From Diabrotica undecimpunctata (Eukaryota; Arthropoda; Insecta; Coleoptera; Chrysomelidae): a DNA stretch of 64,000 bases. The notes beneath the pieces are model-generated. The model had not been told where the DNA came from. It searched no databases and saw nothing but the letters and a program-made list of their open reading frames with translations. This document shows positions 32,780 through 43,760 of this stretch, piece by piece. Made by a program: the position numbers and the translations under genes. Position 1 is the stretch's first letter. Every line of letters begins with the position of its first letter. The stretch lies in assembly GCF_040954645.1 (NCBI RefSeq), contig NC_092806.1:129416952-129480951 (forward strand). Reading direction: 5' to 3'.

Positions 32780-34344
32780 CACTTGAGTGCAAAATAATCA
32801 ACTCAAAATTATTTTGTCAAAGTACGTCTCCTGTTTCAATCTAAAAAGTGTAAATTTAAAAATATTTAGTGTACAATTATTAACCTTATTATTTTTGTTT
32901 TTTGGTGAATTGGATGACGCATTACAAATAAATAATGCAACACGTAGAGAGGGGGTCAGAATTTGACTCATTGAAATCGACACGTACCGACTTAACGCGT
33001 CGGTTAACATCATATACATTAATTTCCATAGCAAGCCACTAATATATCAGTCACTTAAGTTCGCAACTGCATTACAAATGGATACCACGTCCGTCAACGC
33101 AACTCAAGCAGTAGCATTATTGAGGGAAGGCCTAAGCCAGAGGGCCGTGGTAAATCGACTAAATTTAAGACGATCTGCTGTGTCCCGAGTATATCGTCTT
33201 TAATAACATACTGTTGATTATAATCAACAAGGAGAAGGCCGTAAATGAATAACAACGAAGAGAGATGATCGATTTCTTGTATCGAAATCTCTGAGAAATT
33301 GACATTTAAGTGGTGCTAAACTCAAAGAAAAGCTTGAGAGGTCCGAGGTGTGGTGACCAGCATTTGGACAGTCAGAAGGAGACTTAAGACAGCCAACCTG
33401 ACACCAAAAAGGACAGCTACGGGTCCCAAGCTAACTGCAGTCCAGAAGCAAGGGCAATTAGAATTTGCTCGCGAACATCTGGACATCAATGGAGTCAGGT
33501 ATTATTCTCCGATGAAAGTAGGATCTGCCTACATGGCAACGACAAGAGGCTTCGAGTCTATGGAAGGCCAGGAGGGCGATTTGCTCAATTTTGTATACGA
33601 GAAATTATCTCAAGAAGGCGGTTGTTTTGGGCAGGCAGTTCTATGGATGGGAAAACCGAGTTCATTTAAACCGATGGAGGAGGTTTAACGGCGGATCGTA
33701 ACATCAGAGACATTTTGGAGGAACATGTGGTTTCATACGCAGCATTTATTGGTGATTCCTTTATTTTAATGCACGATAATGCACAATGCCATATCGCACG
33801 AGTCACCACCACCTATCTATCTGAGATCGGTATACCTACAATAAACTGGCCTGCGTTAAGCCCGGACATAAATCCAATAGAGCATGTTTGGGATGAGCTT
33901 AAACGAAGGGTCCGGGACAGAAATCATGCACCAAGACGCATAATAGAATTGAGAGCTGCGCTTAATAATGGATGGGAAGCAATGCCTCAAGAATTTATTA
34001 GAAAAGTCATCCGATCCATGCGAAATCGATTGGAAAGTGTAAATAGGAGTAGGGGTGGTAATATCAAATACTAAATAATTAAGAAATTCATGTTGATATT
34101 GATGATTTCTCTGTTCATAACGTCTTTCTTGCCTTAGTTCCAATGATGAATATTTAGGAAATTCTGTTTGTATTGCATATTGTTTTTATAATGCTTCTTC
34201 CAAATAATGCAATAGCAGTTTTTGTAAGTTCAATAATAAAGTTATTGTTTGCACATTACATTTTTTTATTTTCATACTTCTTACATTGAAACAGAAGGTG
34301 TAATCTCAAATATCGCGTTTGAGTCGATTATTTTGCACTCAAGC
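32780..34344 (+). mobile_element. Tc1-family DNA transposon with about 100-bp terminal inverted repeats
   Basis: The left end starts CACTTGAGTGCAAAATAATC right after a TA at 32778-32779. The right end, read on the minus strand, is GCTTGAGTGCAAAATAATC at 34344 downwards. Both continue with ACTCAAA and, further in, CTGTTTCAAT, so the inverted repeats extend imperfectly for about 100 bp (32780-32890 and 34240-34344). The total length of about 1.57 kb is that of a complete Tc1 element. The TA expected on the right is not intact (CAATG follows), so that flank has mutated. Confidence 0.9.
33078..34074 (+). pseudogene. Tc1 transposase (DD34E), broken
   Basis: It starts at ATG 33078 with MDTTSVNATQAVALLREGLS and QRAVVNRLNLRRSAVSRVYR (helix-turn-helix), then a TAA at 33201. 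After a frame change comes SIWTVRRRLKTANLTPKRTA, and after another the first catalytic block LFSDESRICLHGND. The third piece is open from 33715 to 34074: FILMHDNAQCHIARVTTTYL (second Asp) and WPALSPDINPIEHVWDELKR (final Glu). Exactly 34 residues lie between that Asp and Glu, so this is DD34E. The C-terminus is complete (SRGGNIKY). All three acidic residues survive, but stops and frameshifts break the frame. Confidence 0.92.
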
Positions 34345-34590
34345 AATGCAACATTGACATAATGTAATAATGCACTGTTTTTGGTTCACAAAATTTATTT
34401 AAAGCCCAAAAAATGCGATAATAACAAGAATCAAAGTTAACAAATAGTAAGCGCTTCTTTTGAATTAGAGAAAGAACGCAAAATCCAAATAAACACATGT
34501 TTTCCACGTCAAATTGAAGGATTTCGCAGGACCCTTACTATATTCCTAAGGGTAGAACATACAAAACGTTTTTCTTTTTTTTTCAGGAAA
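34345..34590. other. No recognisable feature
   Basis: Short spacer between the Tc1 element and the pogo-like relic. Confidence 0.5.
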
Positions 34591-34599
34591 GTCACTGAT

Positions 34600-36420
34600 A
34601 GTTGAATTCCTTTAAAAATAATTTCTGTTACTAATGATGGATTTTATGACTACGCTTATTAACTGTAAATTTTACCAAAACCCAAGAGTTAATCCCAATT
34701 TTGGTAGAATCGTGTTCTTTCGTTTTTGCCACTGTATTGGAAATGTCATCTTTATCTTCCAACAGAAGCGCATCTAAGTCTGAATCGTCATCCATTCGTA
34801 AACTTTTTTTCGTTTTATTGTTTTTTTTTTCAAACTGCTTGCATTGCTTTCTGAGCGAATTATTTACAAAACCTCTGCGCTAGTACCTAAGACATTCAAA
34901 AAATTTACTTCGAACTTTATTCCGTTTCATAGTTTCTGATCTTTTTTCTCGCCTCTTTTGTGCTGATAATAATAAGAGTTCTAAGGTTTTTTCGGTGTCA
35001 CATCTTTCTGAATGGTGGCTAGACGTACTGGTAGAAACTATATCATTTGACTGAAAGTCGCGATTAACATGAAGTTCTAACTTTTCTGGAAAACTTGGAG
35101 CAGCTCCTTCTTTTTTGTAGATCTGGCGTGGACGTGTGCAGAGATGACTCTTTTCATTTTTGTAATATCTTATCCTCATTTAAAAGATAAATACCTGACC
35201 CTACAAATCCTTTAATTACGTTTTCCCTAAAGAGGCATTGTGTCTCGACCAATGTTTTCAGCACTAAAGGAAAAGTAAAAGTTTCTCTACATTTTTGCAT
35301 CCCGTAGCACCATAATAATCGTTTAACACCTTGCGCCAGGATTGCTTCACGCTTTTAAACACTCCTACATCTCAGGGTTGCAGCATGAGATGTGTGGCCG
35401 GCAAACACAAAAGTTCAATATTATTGGTACAGGCAATTTCTATCAATAGCACAGTCAAGTGTGAATTGTGATTATCAAATATTAGAAGCTTAGGGCCTTC
35501 CAGTTTTGCAGTATGTTTGATGAAAACGTTTTCAAACCAATTGGCAAACTAAACTGATTCCATCCGTCCCAATGGCGATCAGTTAAATACAACATCGTGA
35601 GGGCTGTTTTGACTCCAGATAGAATACAAGTGTAAACCTTTATAATTTACAATCAAAGGTAAATACTCTCCTATTGCACTACAGCAAACGAAAACAGTAC
35701 AACTTTATCTGGATGTTTATATCCTTTTCAACATAAAATTTTTTGTATTGTACCATCTGTTTAAAATCAGACTCGCCACAGTTGAATATATTTTGTGATG
35801 TATTTTCTAAAATATTATTTTCAATAGTGTTTTTAATCTGTCGATAAAAGTCGCCTAACACTTCAGCTGAATAGACTTCAGCGCGGTTCTTGGTAAGGTT
35901 TTGAGCAATTGTACAACTTAGTAGGTCCTTCCAACGTCTCTTAAGCTCTGCAAAAATAGTTTAAAAAATACTTGTTAATTCATAAATCTATCTTAAATTC
36001 AAAACAAATATTTTACCAACAAGCCAATCTTTTCCCGACAATCCGTTTTTAAAAGGATTTTTTCTGTCAGTTCGTTTTAAGTAATCTTTAAGTAATTTTT
36101 AACTGCATTCGATCAGATCCAAATTCCCAGTCTGTTAATTTGATTAATGTATGAAGTTGCTATTAGTCGCTCTTCGTCTTTATTAAGTACAGTAGGTTTT
36201 CCAACATCTTTACATTTAAAATTATTTACATGAATCAGTAAAGTTGTCCGATTAATGACAACCATTTCAGCAGCTTGTTTTACGCTTATACCATCGTTCT
36301 TAACATCTCTCACGGCAGATTCCTTAGTGTATTCTTTAGTGTATGTTTTGTGGACATTTTGTAGACATGACAAAAAAAATCTCATATGTAAGTAAGTGTC
36401 TAATAATATGACATTAGCAT
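34600..36420 (-). pseudogene. pogo-like (DDE_1) transposase relic with a spliceosomal-type intron
   Basis: Reading down from 36420: a helix-turn-helix region (KESAVRDVKNDGISVKQAAE, INRTTLLIHVNNF), DVGKPTVLNKDEERLIA, and in another frame RKNPFKNGLSGKDWL. After the 69-nt intron come ELKRRWKDLLSCTIAQNLTK, NRAEVYSAEVLGDFYRQI and IFNCGESDF where a DET box is expected. Then PKLLIFDNHNSHLTVLLIEI (second catalytic Asp in DNHNSH), NNIELLCLPATHLMLQP, a stop and VFKSVKQSWRKVLNDYY. The C-terminal tail (KRGFVNNSLRKQ-like, then DDDSDLDALLLEDKDD) and SWVLVKFTVNKR close it near 34620. Several stops make it inactive. Confidence 0.82.
35948..36016 (-). other. Intron within the pogo-like transposase gene
   Basis: On the minus strand the exon ends ...GATTGGCTTGTTG and the intron begins GTAAAATATT. 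It ends CTATTTTTGCAG and the next exon starts AGCTTAAGAGACG. Joining G and AG gives a GAG codon and keeps the frame from GKDWL-V into ELKRRWKDLL, both of which fit the family. The 69-nt length and polypyrimidine tract are normal for insect introns. Confidence 0.7.
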
Positions 36421-36429
36421 TAAGTCTCG

Positions 36430-37235
36430 CAGAGCAAAAGAGACGGGAGAAATATATTCACAATTAAAAACAAGGGAAAAAGAGACCAGAGTAGAAATAA
36501 ATGTTCAAAAGACGAAAAAACTACCACAGGCAAGAGCTAGGGGAAACAGACGCACAGTTGAATTGGAGGACGATATTGAAACTGTAGAATGTTTCACAGA
36601 TCTTAGAGTTGCATTAAACATGGATGGAACAGAAGAACCAGAAATTGAAAGAAGAATAGTAAAGGTAAACAAAGCTTACTTTTCACTCGGCCATGTGTTC
36701 TGCTCCAAAGACATACACTGGAGATCGACAATCAGGGATCACAAAACTATTATCATACCAATAGTATGTTATGTCGCGAGATATGGGTGATGATAGAAGA
36801 CACTAAACGAAAGCTGGAAATCTTCTAAAAAAAGTCCTAAGGAAGATATTTGAAGGTAATAACGAAAACGGAGAACGGACGTATTAACCAACTATTCAAA
36901 GAGGGACTCAGAATTCGTTAAACTTCAGAGAGTTCGATATGCTGATCATATAGTGAGAATGGAGACCGAAAGATTGCTAAAAAGAGCCCTAGATAGTAAA
37001 AGGCAGGACACAAGATCAAAAGGAAAACCACGGAAAAGGTTGAGAATGTAGTGGTAGGGGCCCTCAAAATTTGCTAGATCTAAGAACCTGGAGAAGATCG
37101 GCGCGGGTTCAGCAAGGTTGGAGGCATCGTTTGGAGGAGACCAATACTCGATTTGGACTATAGCGCCATTGGAGACAGAGAGTGTTTTTTTGTCTATAAA
37201 CGGTGGAAATATGTTCAAAGATGGCTGAAATTGGA
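36430..37235 (+). pseudogene. RTE-type reverse transcriptase C-terminal part, decayed
   Basis: The plus strand reads TREKETRVEINVQKTKKLPQ, VECFTDLRVALNMDGTEEPE and IERRIVKVNKAYFSLGHVFC, then WVMIEDTKRKLEIF and KIFEGNNENGE-like. Then RVRYADHIVRMETERLLKRA, SKRQDTRSKGKPRKRLRE and a final stretch up to about 37230. The E-EI-RRI-KANRAYF-L and A-HIVRM blocks are the palm-to-thumb and tail of an RTE subgroup. The catalytic YADD box lies upstream and is absent. Confidence 0.75.
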
Positions 37236-38442
37236 AAGTTGACCATTTACCAGTTTACACGTAAAGACAGCATTGTAACCTTAAAACTTTGAAATAACCA
37301 AAACCATATCAAGACAGGGTTAAAAAATTTATCAACTACGTTGAAAACCATATTCTAGGAAAAAAAACGTTCTTGTTATTTTAAAAGCAAAAGTCCAAAT
37401 TTAGATAAAATTTTTGCCACAGAAAGAAACTATTCCTGAATTAGGAAGAGCTAGGCTTTGGAAAAATTATGGGAATTAGACTTTTAATGGGAAAAACCGA
37501 AATAATCGAAAATATCAATTAATCAAAAACAGATAAGTTGCAGTTTTAATGAAATATACCACTTACAACAGAAGTGTTTTACTTCGATGTTCTAGTTTTG
37601 TAACTGTGGTATACAGCAAACTCCCAGGAATATTCTCTTTTTAAAATTATTTATTGTTACAGTACGGTTCCAAGTTACAGTTGAAAAGATAGCAGAATAA
37701 AAATGTAACCTTTGTCATCAAGGTTTTGTAGATATACCATCTACGGAAATAAAAGCCCCCACCGGTGAAGACTAATTATTACGCATGTCAATACTGCAGA
37801 TGGCCTTTGAATGGTCGTTTACTAACAATTTAGTTAATTCACCAGGAATTGACTAAAATTCATTACCACGAATATATAAATACTAATGATTTTAGGGAAT
37901 TCTTTAAACAAATGATAGATAGCGAGCTATTACATAAAATGCAATATTATTTTTCTAAAAATCGTACTTATGTCGACTCAAAACTGCCCCTTTCATCTGC
38001 CCTTTCCAGATAGACAGACATAAATTTAGGTTAATGACTCTCAGTCCGGAGCACACTTTCTGGGGACTCAATTCCTAAGTTAAGTACCAAGTTAAATTCA
38101 GTCATTTTATAGTAAGAAAAGCTGTTTGTAAAGCGAGGTGGCCTAACCACAACCAAAAAAAAACAGAAGACATCCCATTATCTAGGAGATCCAAAGTAAC
38201 GATCAGTAATATAAGCCTCCGCATTCGTACGTCACACAATGGGAAGGGGTGGTATCATAGCTTGGGGGTTAGATAGGTACCGCTTCATGACGAAGTGTGA
38301 CCCGTTTGATCTTCGGACATTTGGGTCCCACTGTTCTATGGAACACACATGACCCTCGGGGCTGGGTTGTACTATGTGTCCCTTTCCTCGTCTCAGAATA
38401 CACATTAGACATATTAGCGTTTAATTCTGAGAGACATATTAG
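37236..38442. other. No recognisable feature
   Basis: AT-rich, with a GC-richer patch at about 38215-38400 that matches no family I recognise. Confidence 0.5.
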
Positions 38443-38487
38443 CATTTTTTACTGAGGTCTTCGGACTTCAGACCTCAGTAAAAAATG
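38443..38487. repeat. Perfect 18-bp hairpin with 9-nt loop
   Basis: CATTTTTTACTGAGGTCT (38443-38460), loop TCGGACTTC, then the exact reverse complement (38470-38487). Such an unbroken stem is unusual in the decayed surroundings. It lies about 100 bp before a SINE. No function is assigned. Confidence 0.9.
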
Positions 38488-38587
38488 TTAGGTTGTGTTC
38501 AAGGTTATGAAATTATTTACTTGTCAGCTAGAACTAAAAACACAAAAAACGGTAATATTAAGGCTTCATGAGCCTCAGTTCAAATAA

Positions 38588-38790
38588 TGTCGATCATAGC
38601 TCAGTGGTTATGTTACTGGCTTAACATTTGGAGGGCCCCGATTCGATTCCATACACTGACAAATTCTTGAATTTCCAAAATAACTGAGCCGTCATCGTAC
38701 TTCGAAGGGCACGTAAAGCTATGGGTCTCGACTATGGTGGTTAAGTCAAGAGGCGCTTGCGCAACTTGAAAACCCTAAAACTAGACCTTA
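38588..38790 (+). mobile_element. tRNA-derived SINE
   Basis: The head resembles a tRNA: ATAGCTCAGTGGTTA is an A-box, and CCCGATTCGATTCC about 40 bp on is a B-box, as in a Pol III internal promoter. After the head comes GAATTTCCAAAATAACTGAG and then CGAAGGGCACGTAAAGCTAT with GGGTCTCG. That resembles the central domain (GCACGTTAAAGC-GT-GGTCC) that recurs in arthropod SINEs. It has no coding capacity and would depend on a LINE for mobility. The 3' end is not clearly defined. Confidence 0.72.
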
Positions 38791-39655
38791 ACGAAGTTAA
38801 CTTTAGCTTAGTTTAAATAATTATTATAAAAGAAGTTATATATCTTCTCGCACATTAAGAAGTAAAAATGTCAATGTGAATATTTTTATAATGTTATAGG
38901 ATATGTTTTTATATCTAGCTTTGAATTTGCATATATTTTATTTGCTAAGAACAGATATTTGATTTATTGACGAAGAACCTGTTAGTAGAATATATAGGCA
39001 ATTTCTTAATAAATTTTCAGTAAACGTCACATTTATTTTATAATGTTACACCAGTGGGATTATCAATATTTTCAAAACATATCACGGATGTTTAAAGATC
39101 TATAACATATATATTTTATTAACACTTTTCCTGTGCTGTCATTAGAGCTAATTTAAATGAAGATATATTGATTTTTAAGCTACCTAGGAAATGTGTGTGT
39201 GACAAAAATAAAATATCAGGATTAAGAAATTATATTTAGAGATATATCATTTATTTTTGGATGTCAAATAAAATATAAGACTTGAAAGTAAATAATCCTG
39301 TACTTTTATTTTTCTTATATCCTTCGATTCCTCTTCAATCTTGTTAAATAGACAACGACGCGTTTTATTGTTTATTTTTTAGTATAGGGTTCCGCACTCA
39401 TTTCATCTCAGCCTATTCCTTTCAACACGTGTAACAGTCACAAAATACACTGGGAAAAGAAAACTAGAGTTTTGAAGTAGATACAAGGGTGATACAGTGT
39501 TAAGCAGCTTTTGGCAAAGTGGGCTTTGTACTCGGTAAACCCACTTAAATTTAAAACGAAGTTTGTTTGAGTTTTGTATCTTAATAGTCTTTACACACGG
39601 TGTTGAAACAGTAGCAGTCACACGTGAATCCTCAGACAAGTTTCAAACGATCTAA
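38791..39655. other. No recognisable feature
   Basis: AT-rich sequence. One minus-strand open frame at 39403-39639 was not recognised. Confidence 0.5.
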
Positions 39656-39659
39656 CGAG

Positions 39660-40270
39660 TTATAAAAAGGACTATGATGGGAAAAAATTTAAGATTCATA
39701 GCCAGATATAAAGGAATTCGAAGAACAACCCGAGTACCGAACATTTCTTAAAGAATGGCTAAACTTAACTAGCAATGACAGTTGCATAGACAATTAAGAG
39801 CATAGTTTTGGCATCCAAGAGAAACCAAAAGACGTTTTGGTTATTTCGAAAGATATTTCCATGAACTGCAGAAATGATGCTAAAGAAAGGTAGAACAAAT
39901 TATACCATTAACAGATCAGTAGAATCAGAAACAACAAAGACGATCCATGATTTAAAGAGCTAATGGTCTAAGAGTGCTAGTGGTCTGAGTACCGAAAGTA
40001 CCACTGTGAATGCAAGTGATAACCCAATGTGGTAAGAACTTATAAAAATAATTGAGTTTATTTGTAAAACAGAGCAGATATCAGCAAAACGGATCAAATT
40101 AAGTACTAACTTAATTCATAAAAATGGTGAAAACTACTGCTTAATGAGAACTATCGACGAATCACAATATGCAGAACGAATGTGGAATAATATTAAACAG
40201 AACCCGTAACTGTATAAAAGGTCAAATTTTTGTCCTGAAGAAGATCTATCAAAACTATTACCAGTGTAAA
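39660..40270 (+). pseudogene. Possible RTE-type reverse-transcriptase finger region, very degenerate
   Basis: In shifting frames the plus strand reads FEEQPEYRTFLKEWLNLTSN, SKSASGLSTESTTVNASDNP, IIEFICKTEQISAKR and STNLIHKNGENYCLMRTI. The order K-A-GL-...-W..LI..IC..EQIP..W...LI-KKGE..Y is that of RTE reverse-transcriptase fingers, but no catalytic motif follows. Could be chance similarity. Confidence 0.35.
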
Positions 40271-42517
40271 ATAAACTGTATATCGCTTGAAAAACGAGAA
40301 AAATTAGAAAAGCAACTATGAGTTGGGTCCCTTATCCGATCGCCAGATTATCAATATTCTCGGAAAGACTCCTACAATATTTTAAGCAGAACTGCTAGCG
40401 GTAGGTTTTTGTGCTCAAGTTTATCTGAAAAAAACCTTAATTCGATCAAAGTATGTATTGCTTCTAAAAGCAATCTGCACAAGTTGAGCTAACCTGCTGT
40501 AACTTATGAACCTGTTGACATCGAGGAAATTTCGAATCCTACCATTAGAAGGTTCTGCGTAAGCCACCTTACAGTGCTGTAGGAGACTGATTAGTATCAT
40601 TGAGACCTATTTGAAGCAGGGACACAGTCTGCGGCCGGACTCACTCTCTGCTTTTTTGCTCTACATTTTTTTGTGGACACAGAAGTGTCACTCACTTCTG
40701 AATTTTTCCTGAACCATCTATTCTTGTCTCGAGTCTATATTATTCCCACGAGTCTGTACGTTCCTAATGCGTTAAGGTTATGATGCCCCAGAATTCGACA
40801 AATCTCTCTGGCTATGCTTAATCAACACCCTTCTCCATTTGCAATGCATCTCATGGCTACGATGGTGTTACTTTTCAGCATTGGGTGCGACTGTGTGGAA
40901 CGATTAAGCATAATCTTTTATGGGTGAGAAGGCATAAGTAATTGCTGGTAATAAGGTTGTTGATACTTATGTATGATACTCAGCCTTCGGCTTCGTGCTG
41001 TTACCAAGGAACGAGCTTTCGATTGTCATGAAATTATCTCGTCTGTTATCAATTTCCTAGGGATATTACTACTGATAATATATAAGAAAAGTTGGAGACG
41101 TACAACTAGGAGATCTACGTGAAATGCAAAGTGCCAACAATTACAACTTTTGTCAAAATGCATATTATTATAATGAAATGAATGGACTGTGTGTAACGAA
41201 TCGCAAGAGATATAATTACTTTATACAGAGTCTTTATATTTAGGTATTAAGTTTTGGCTGATTTAAATGAAACTAGGATTTGTTCTAGTTAATTTTAAGT
41301 TAATTCTTTAAGAGTTGCTCGAGAAATTCGTGACATACTTTACCTATCACAAATTGAGCAGGTGTAAACACTTTAATTTTTCTCAATGAACACCCGGATT
41401 TCCCAGTGTTTACCCCTGTTATTAAAGTTATTTGATTTTTATTTGTTATTTGTGAGAATATAAATACGTAATTAGCTATTAATTAAAAAAAAATACTTAG
41501 AAAACGGATACTAAGTAAATTATCAGTCACACACATTTTTATGTATTTTGTAAATGACTAATCAACTATCACGACGTACCCGCATGGCCGTAAGGCTATT
41601 TAACTAATCTAGGATGAAATCATTTAATTTTAATAACGGATAAGCGCCATAACATCAATTCTAAATTATTATCGCATACCGCAGCATTGTCGCTTGTGTG
41701 GTACCGGGTATTACAGCCAGCAACCAGTGTCTACGTCAAAATACAGGCATGTTCAAGGAAACATGATCTCATGAAATTAGTTATACGGGAGTTTTCTAAC
41801 ACTTTCATTAAAAATTAAATATTTGGTTCATTGTTTTTTGTTTGTTTTCATAGCAATATTATTAATATATAAATGTTTCTCAGCTTTTTTGTATTTGCGA
41901 CCCAATTTCCATTCATAATAATTCTCATCGCACCTTTCTCCCTGGTCTACAATAATAATTTTCACTATGATCGTAAATTTTTATTTAACTTTATTCTGAG
42001 ATTAGATTAGGTTCAATATGAGAGTATTATTAAGTTAAAGCTATACTAGGAATTTGAACTTAATTGATCATTTGAAAATGATTTTTGTAAATATATTACA
42101 ACGTAAGCATTCAAACTTTTTTCTTTTTGGGAGAGACATTCTGTGAAAGAATCAGTGTGTCATGTGTAGAATGGCCGAAAGTAGACCAGCTTGTAGCAAC
42201 ACTTGTTTTTTCGACTTCCCCAATTTTTACCTTTATCGTTAATGTACATCATTAAGCGTAAATCATTCTGCGGGTATGGGTTTCCTCTCTTGGATTTAAA
42301 GCTTAAACTTTCAAACTAGATTTGAGGTGTATCCATATGCGGGTCGTCCAAAAAAAAAGAGTCCAATCCCGGAAGATCAAGCTTCTAATGCAGTTATATT
42401 CAGTATGTTAGCAGCTTCTAAACCACGTTATGCAGCAGAACACGATATGATGACCTCGTTTAGGCTTTCGCCTCTTCAAGATCTAGCTGCTCCCTATTTT
42501 TGTTGCGGGGGTCGAGA
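40271..42517. other. No recognisable feature
   Basis: Mixed AT-rich sequence. Several short frames were read on both strands and none resembled a known family. Confidence 0.5.
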
Positions 42518-42790
42518 TAGGGACTTTGTAAACTTACGAATTGTGTTGGGGTAGAAGTTATGATAGATGATAGGATATTAGGTTTTTCGCTCTCAGTACT
42601 AGCTCAGATGGTTGGAAGGTGATACAGTTATCAATTATTTTATCGACTAGGTAAAAATAGGGACTTTGTAAACTTACCAATTGTGTTGGGGTAGAGTTAT
42701 GATAGATGCTAGGATATTGGATTTTTAGATCTGAGTACTAGCTTACACGGTCAGAAGGCGATACAGTTACCATTTACTTTATTACTATTC
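42518..42790. repeat. Tandem pair of about 140-bp repeats
   Basis: Copy A (42518-42657) and copy B (42658-about 42790) both begin TAGGGACTTTGTAAACTTAC, continue AATTGTGTTGGGGTAGA and later GAGTACTAGCT or CAGTACTAGCT and GATACAGTTA. Identity by eye is about 85 per cent. The offset is exactly 140 bases at the start. Confidence 0.9.
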
Positions 42791-42879
42791 ACTATAAGTT
42801 CTAAGTGAAATTTTTAGAAACGGTTCTTAGATCAGCAATTTTGACAATTACAGGTTAATGCCTACCACATTTTAGGTCT

Positions 42880-43760
42880 ATTGATTCAAAAATATCCCAC
42901 TAATCATCAGGAAGTTCGTTGACAGCTATATTTAGAAGTTTAGCTGACAGGAAGGGTACTTTAGTTTTCGGGAGAGTGATGAGTAGTGATGGTGGTGGCA
43001 TGCCTCCTTTGCTCTGTTCGAGCTTTCGATAGTTCGTAGAACGTACCTTCTGCTAAGACTTTGTATCACATCTTGAATAATTATTCTTTCTCCTGCTATA
43101 ACCCACTATGTAGCTTCTTCAAATTTATAAAAAAATTTAAACTGTCCTTTGTCTCGTGTTGTGTAAATATTTATGACATTCACTAAATTGTTGGACAGCC
43201 TAATTTTAACGAAATGCCCCTGAAGATGCTCTAGGAGCGAAAGTACTTAGGCAAGATTTAATAAAAAACTATGCTCGATATTAGCCTTTTATTTGATTAA
43301 AGTATATCTTGAATAGTTGACATATCTTCTATTTGGTGTATTAATGCTAACGGATAATCACGTTTTTTGCCTATGATTCTCCTCATGATTTTTCTCTCGT
43401 TGGCTATGATTTGATTGATTTGGTGTTTAGTTGGGGCGAGGTAGATTCTGGCTATGTATTCGATAATTGGTCTAATATACAATTTGTAGGTGTGAAGGAG
43501 AGTAACATGATTGTTGTTTTTAAATTTATTGTTTAATGCTTTTAGGAGATTGGCTCTGTTTCGTACCCTGTTTAGGGTGTTTCTAAGGTTAATGTTCCAG
43601 TTCCATGTCAGAGAATTCATCATCCAATTAGGACACTTACTGACTAAAATCAAGCCGTTCTCCATTGAGCATAATGTGCTTGTTCTGCACCAATTATGGG
43701 TGGAAACATTTCCACACCATGCTAGACAGTATTGTTTCAGCATCTGAGTGACTAACGCTT
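42880..43760 (-). pseudogene. Non-LTR retrotransposon reverse-transcriptase thumb and C-terminus
   Basis: The open part (43297-43743) reads SLTWNWNINLRNTLNRVRNR, ANLLKALNNKFKNNNHVT, LLHTYKLYIRPIIEYIARIY, LAPTKHQINQIIANERKIMR and RIIGKKRDY. The L-W--NI--TL--VR-R...TYK--IRPIIEY pattern is the post-catalytic thumb of Jockey/R1-like elements. Further down, frames such as FLSAKLLNIAVNELPDD look like the C-terminal end. The catalytic part and 5' end are missing, so the clade is uncertain. Confidence 0.65.

Noticed and set aside
38443..38487. Rho-independent terminator
   Set aside because: The stem-loop looks like one, but this is eukaryotic nuclear DNA with introns, SINEs and Pol III genes, so a bacterial terminator is not a sensible reading.
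42327..42554. 75-codon plus-strand open frame overlapping the tandem repeat
   Set aside because: No domain was recognised, and its end lies inside the 140-bp repeat, so it is likely a chance frame.
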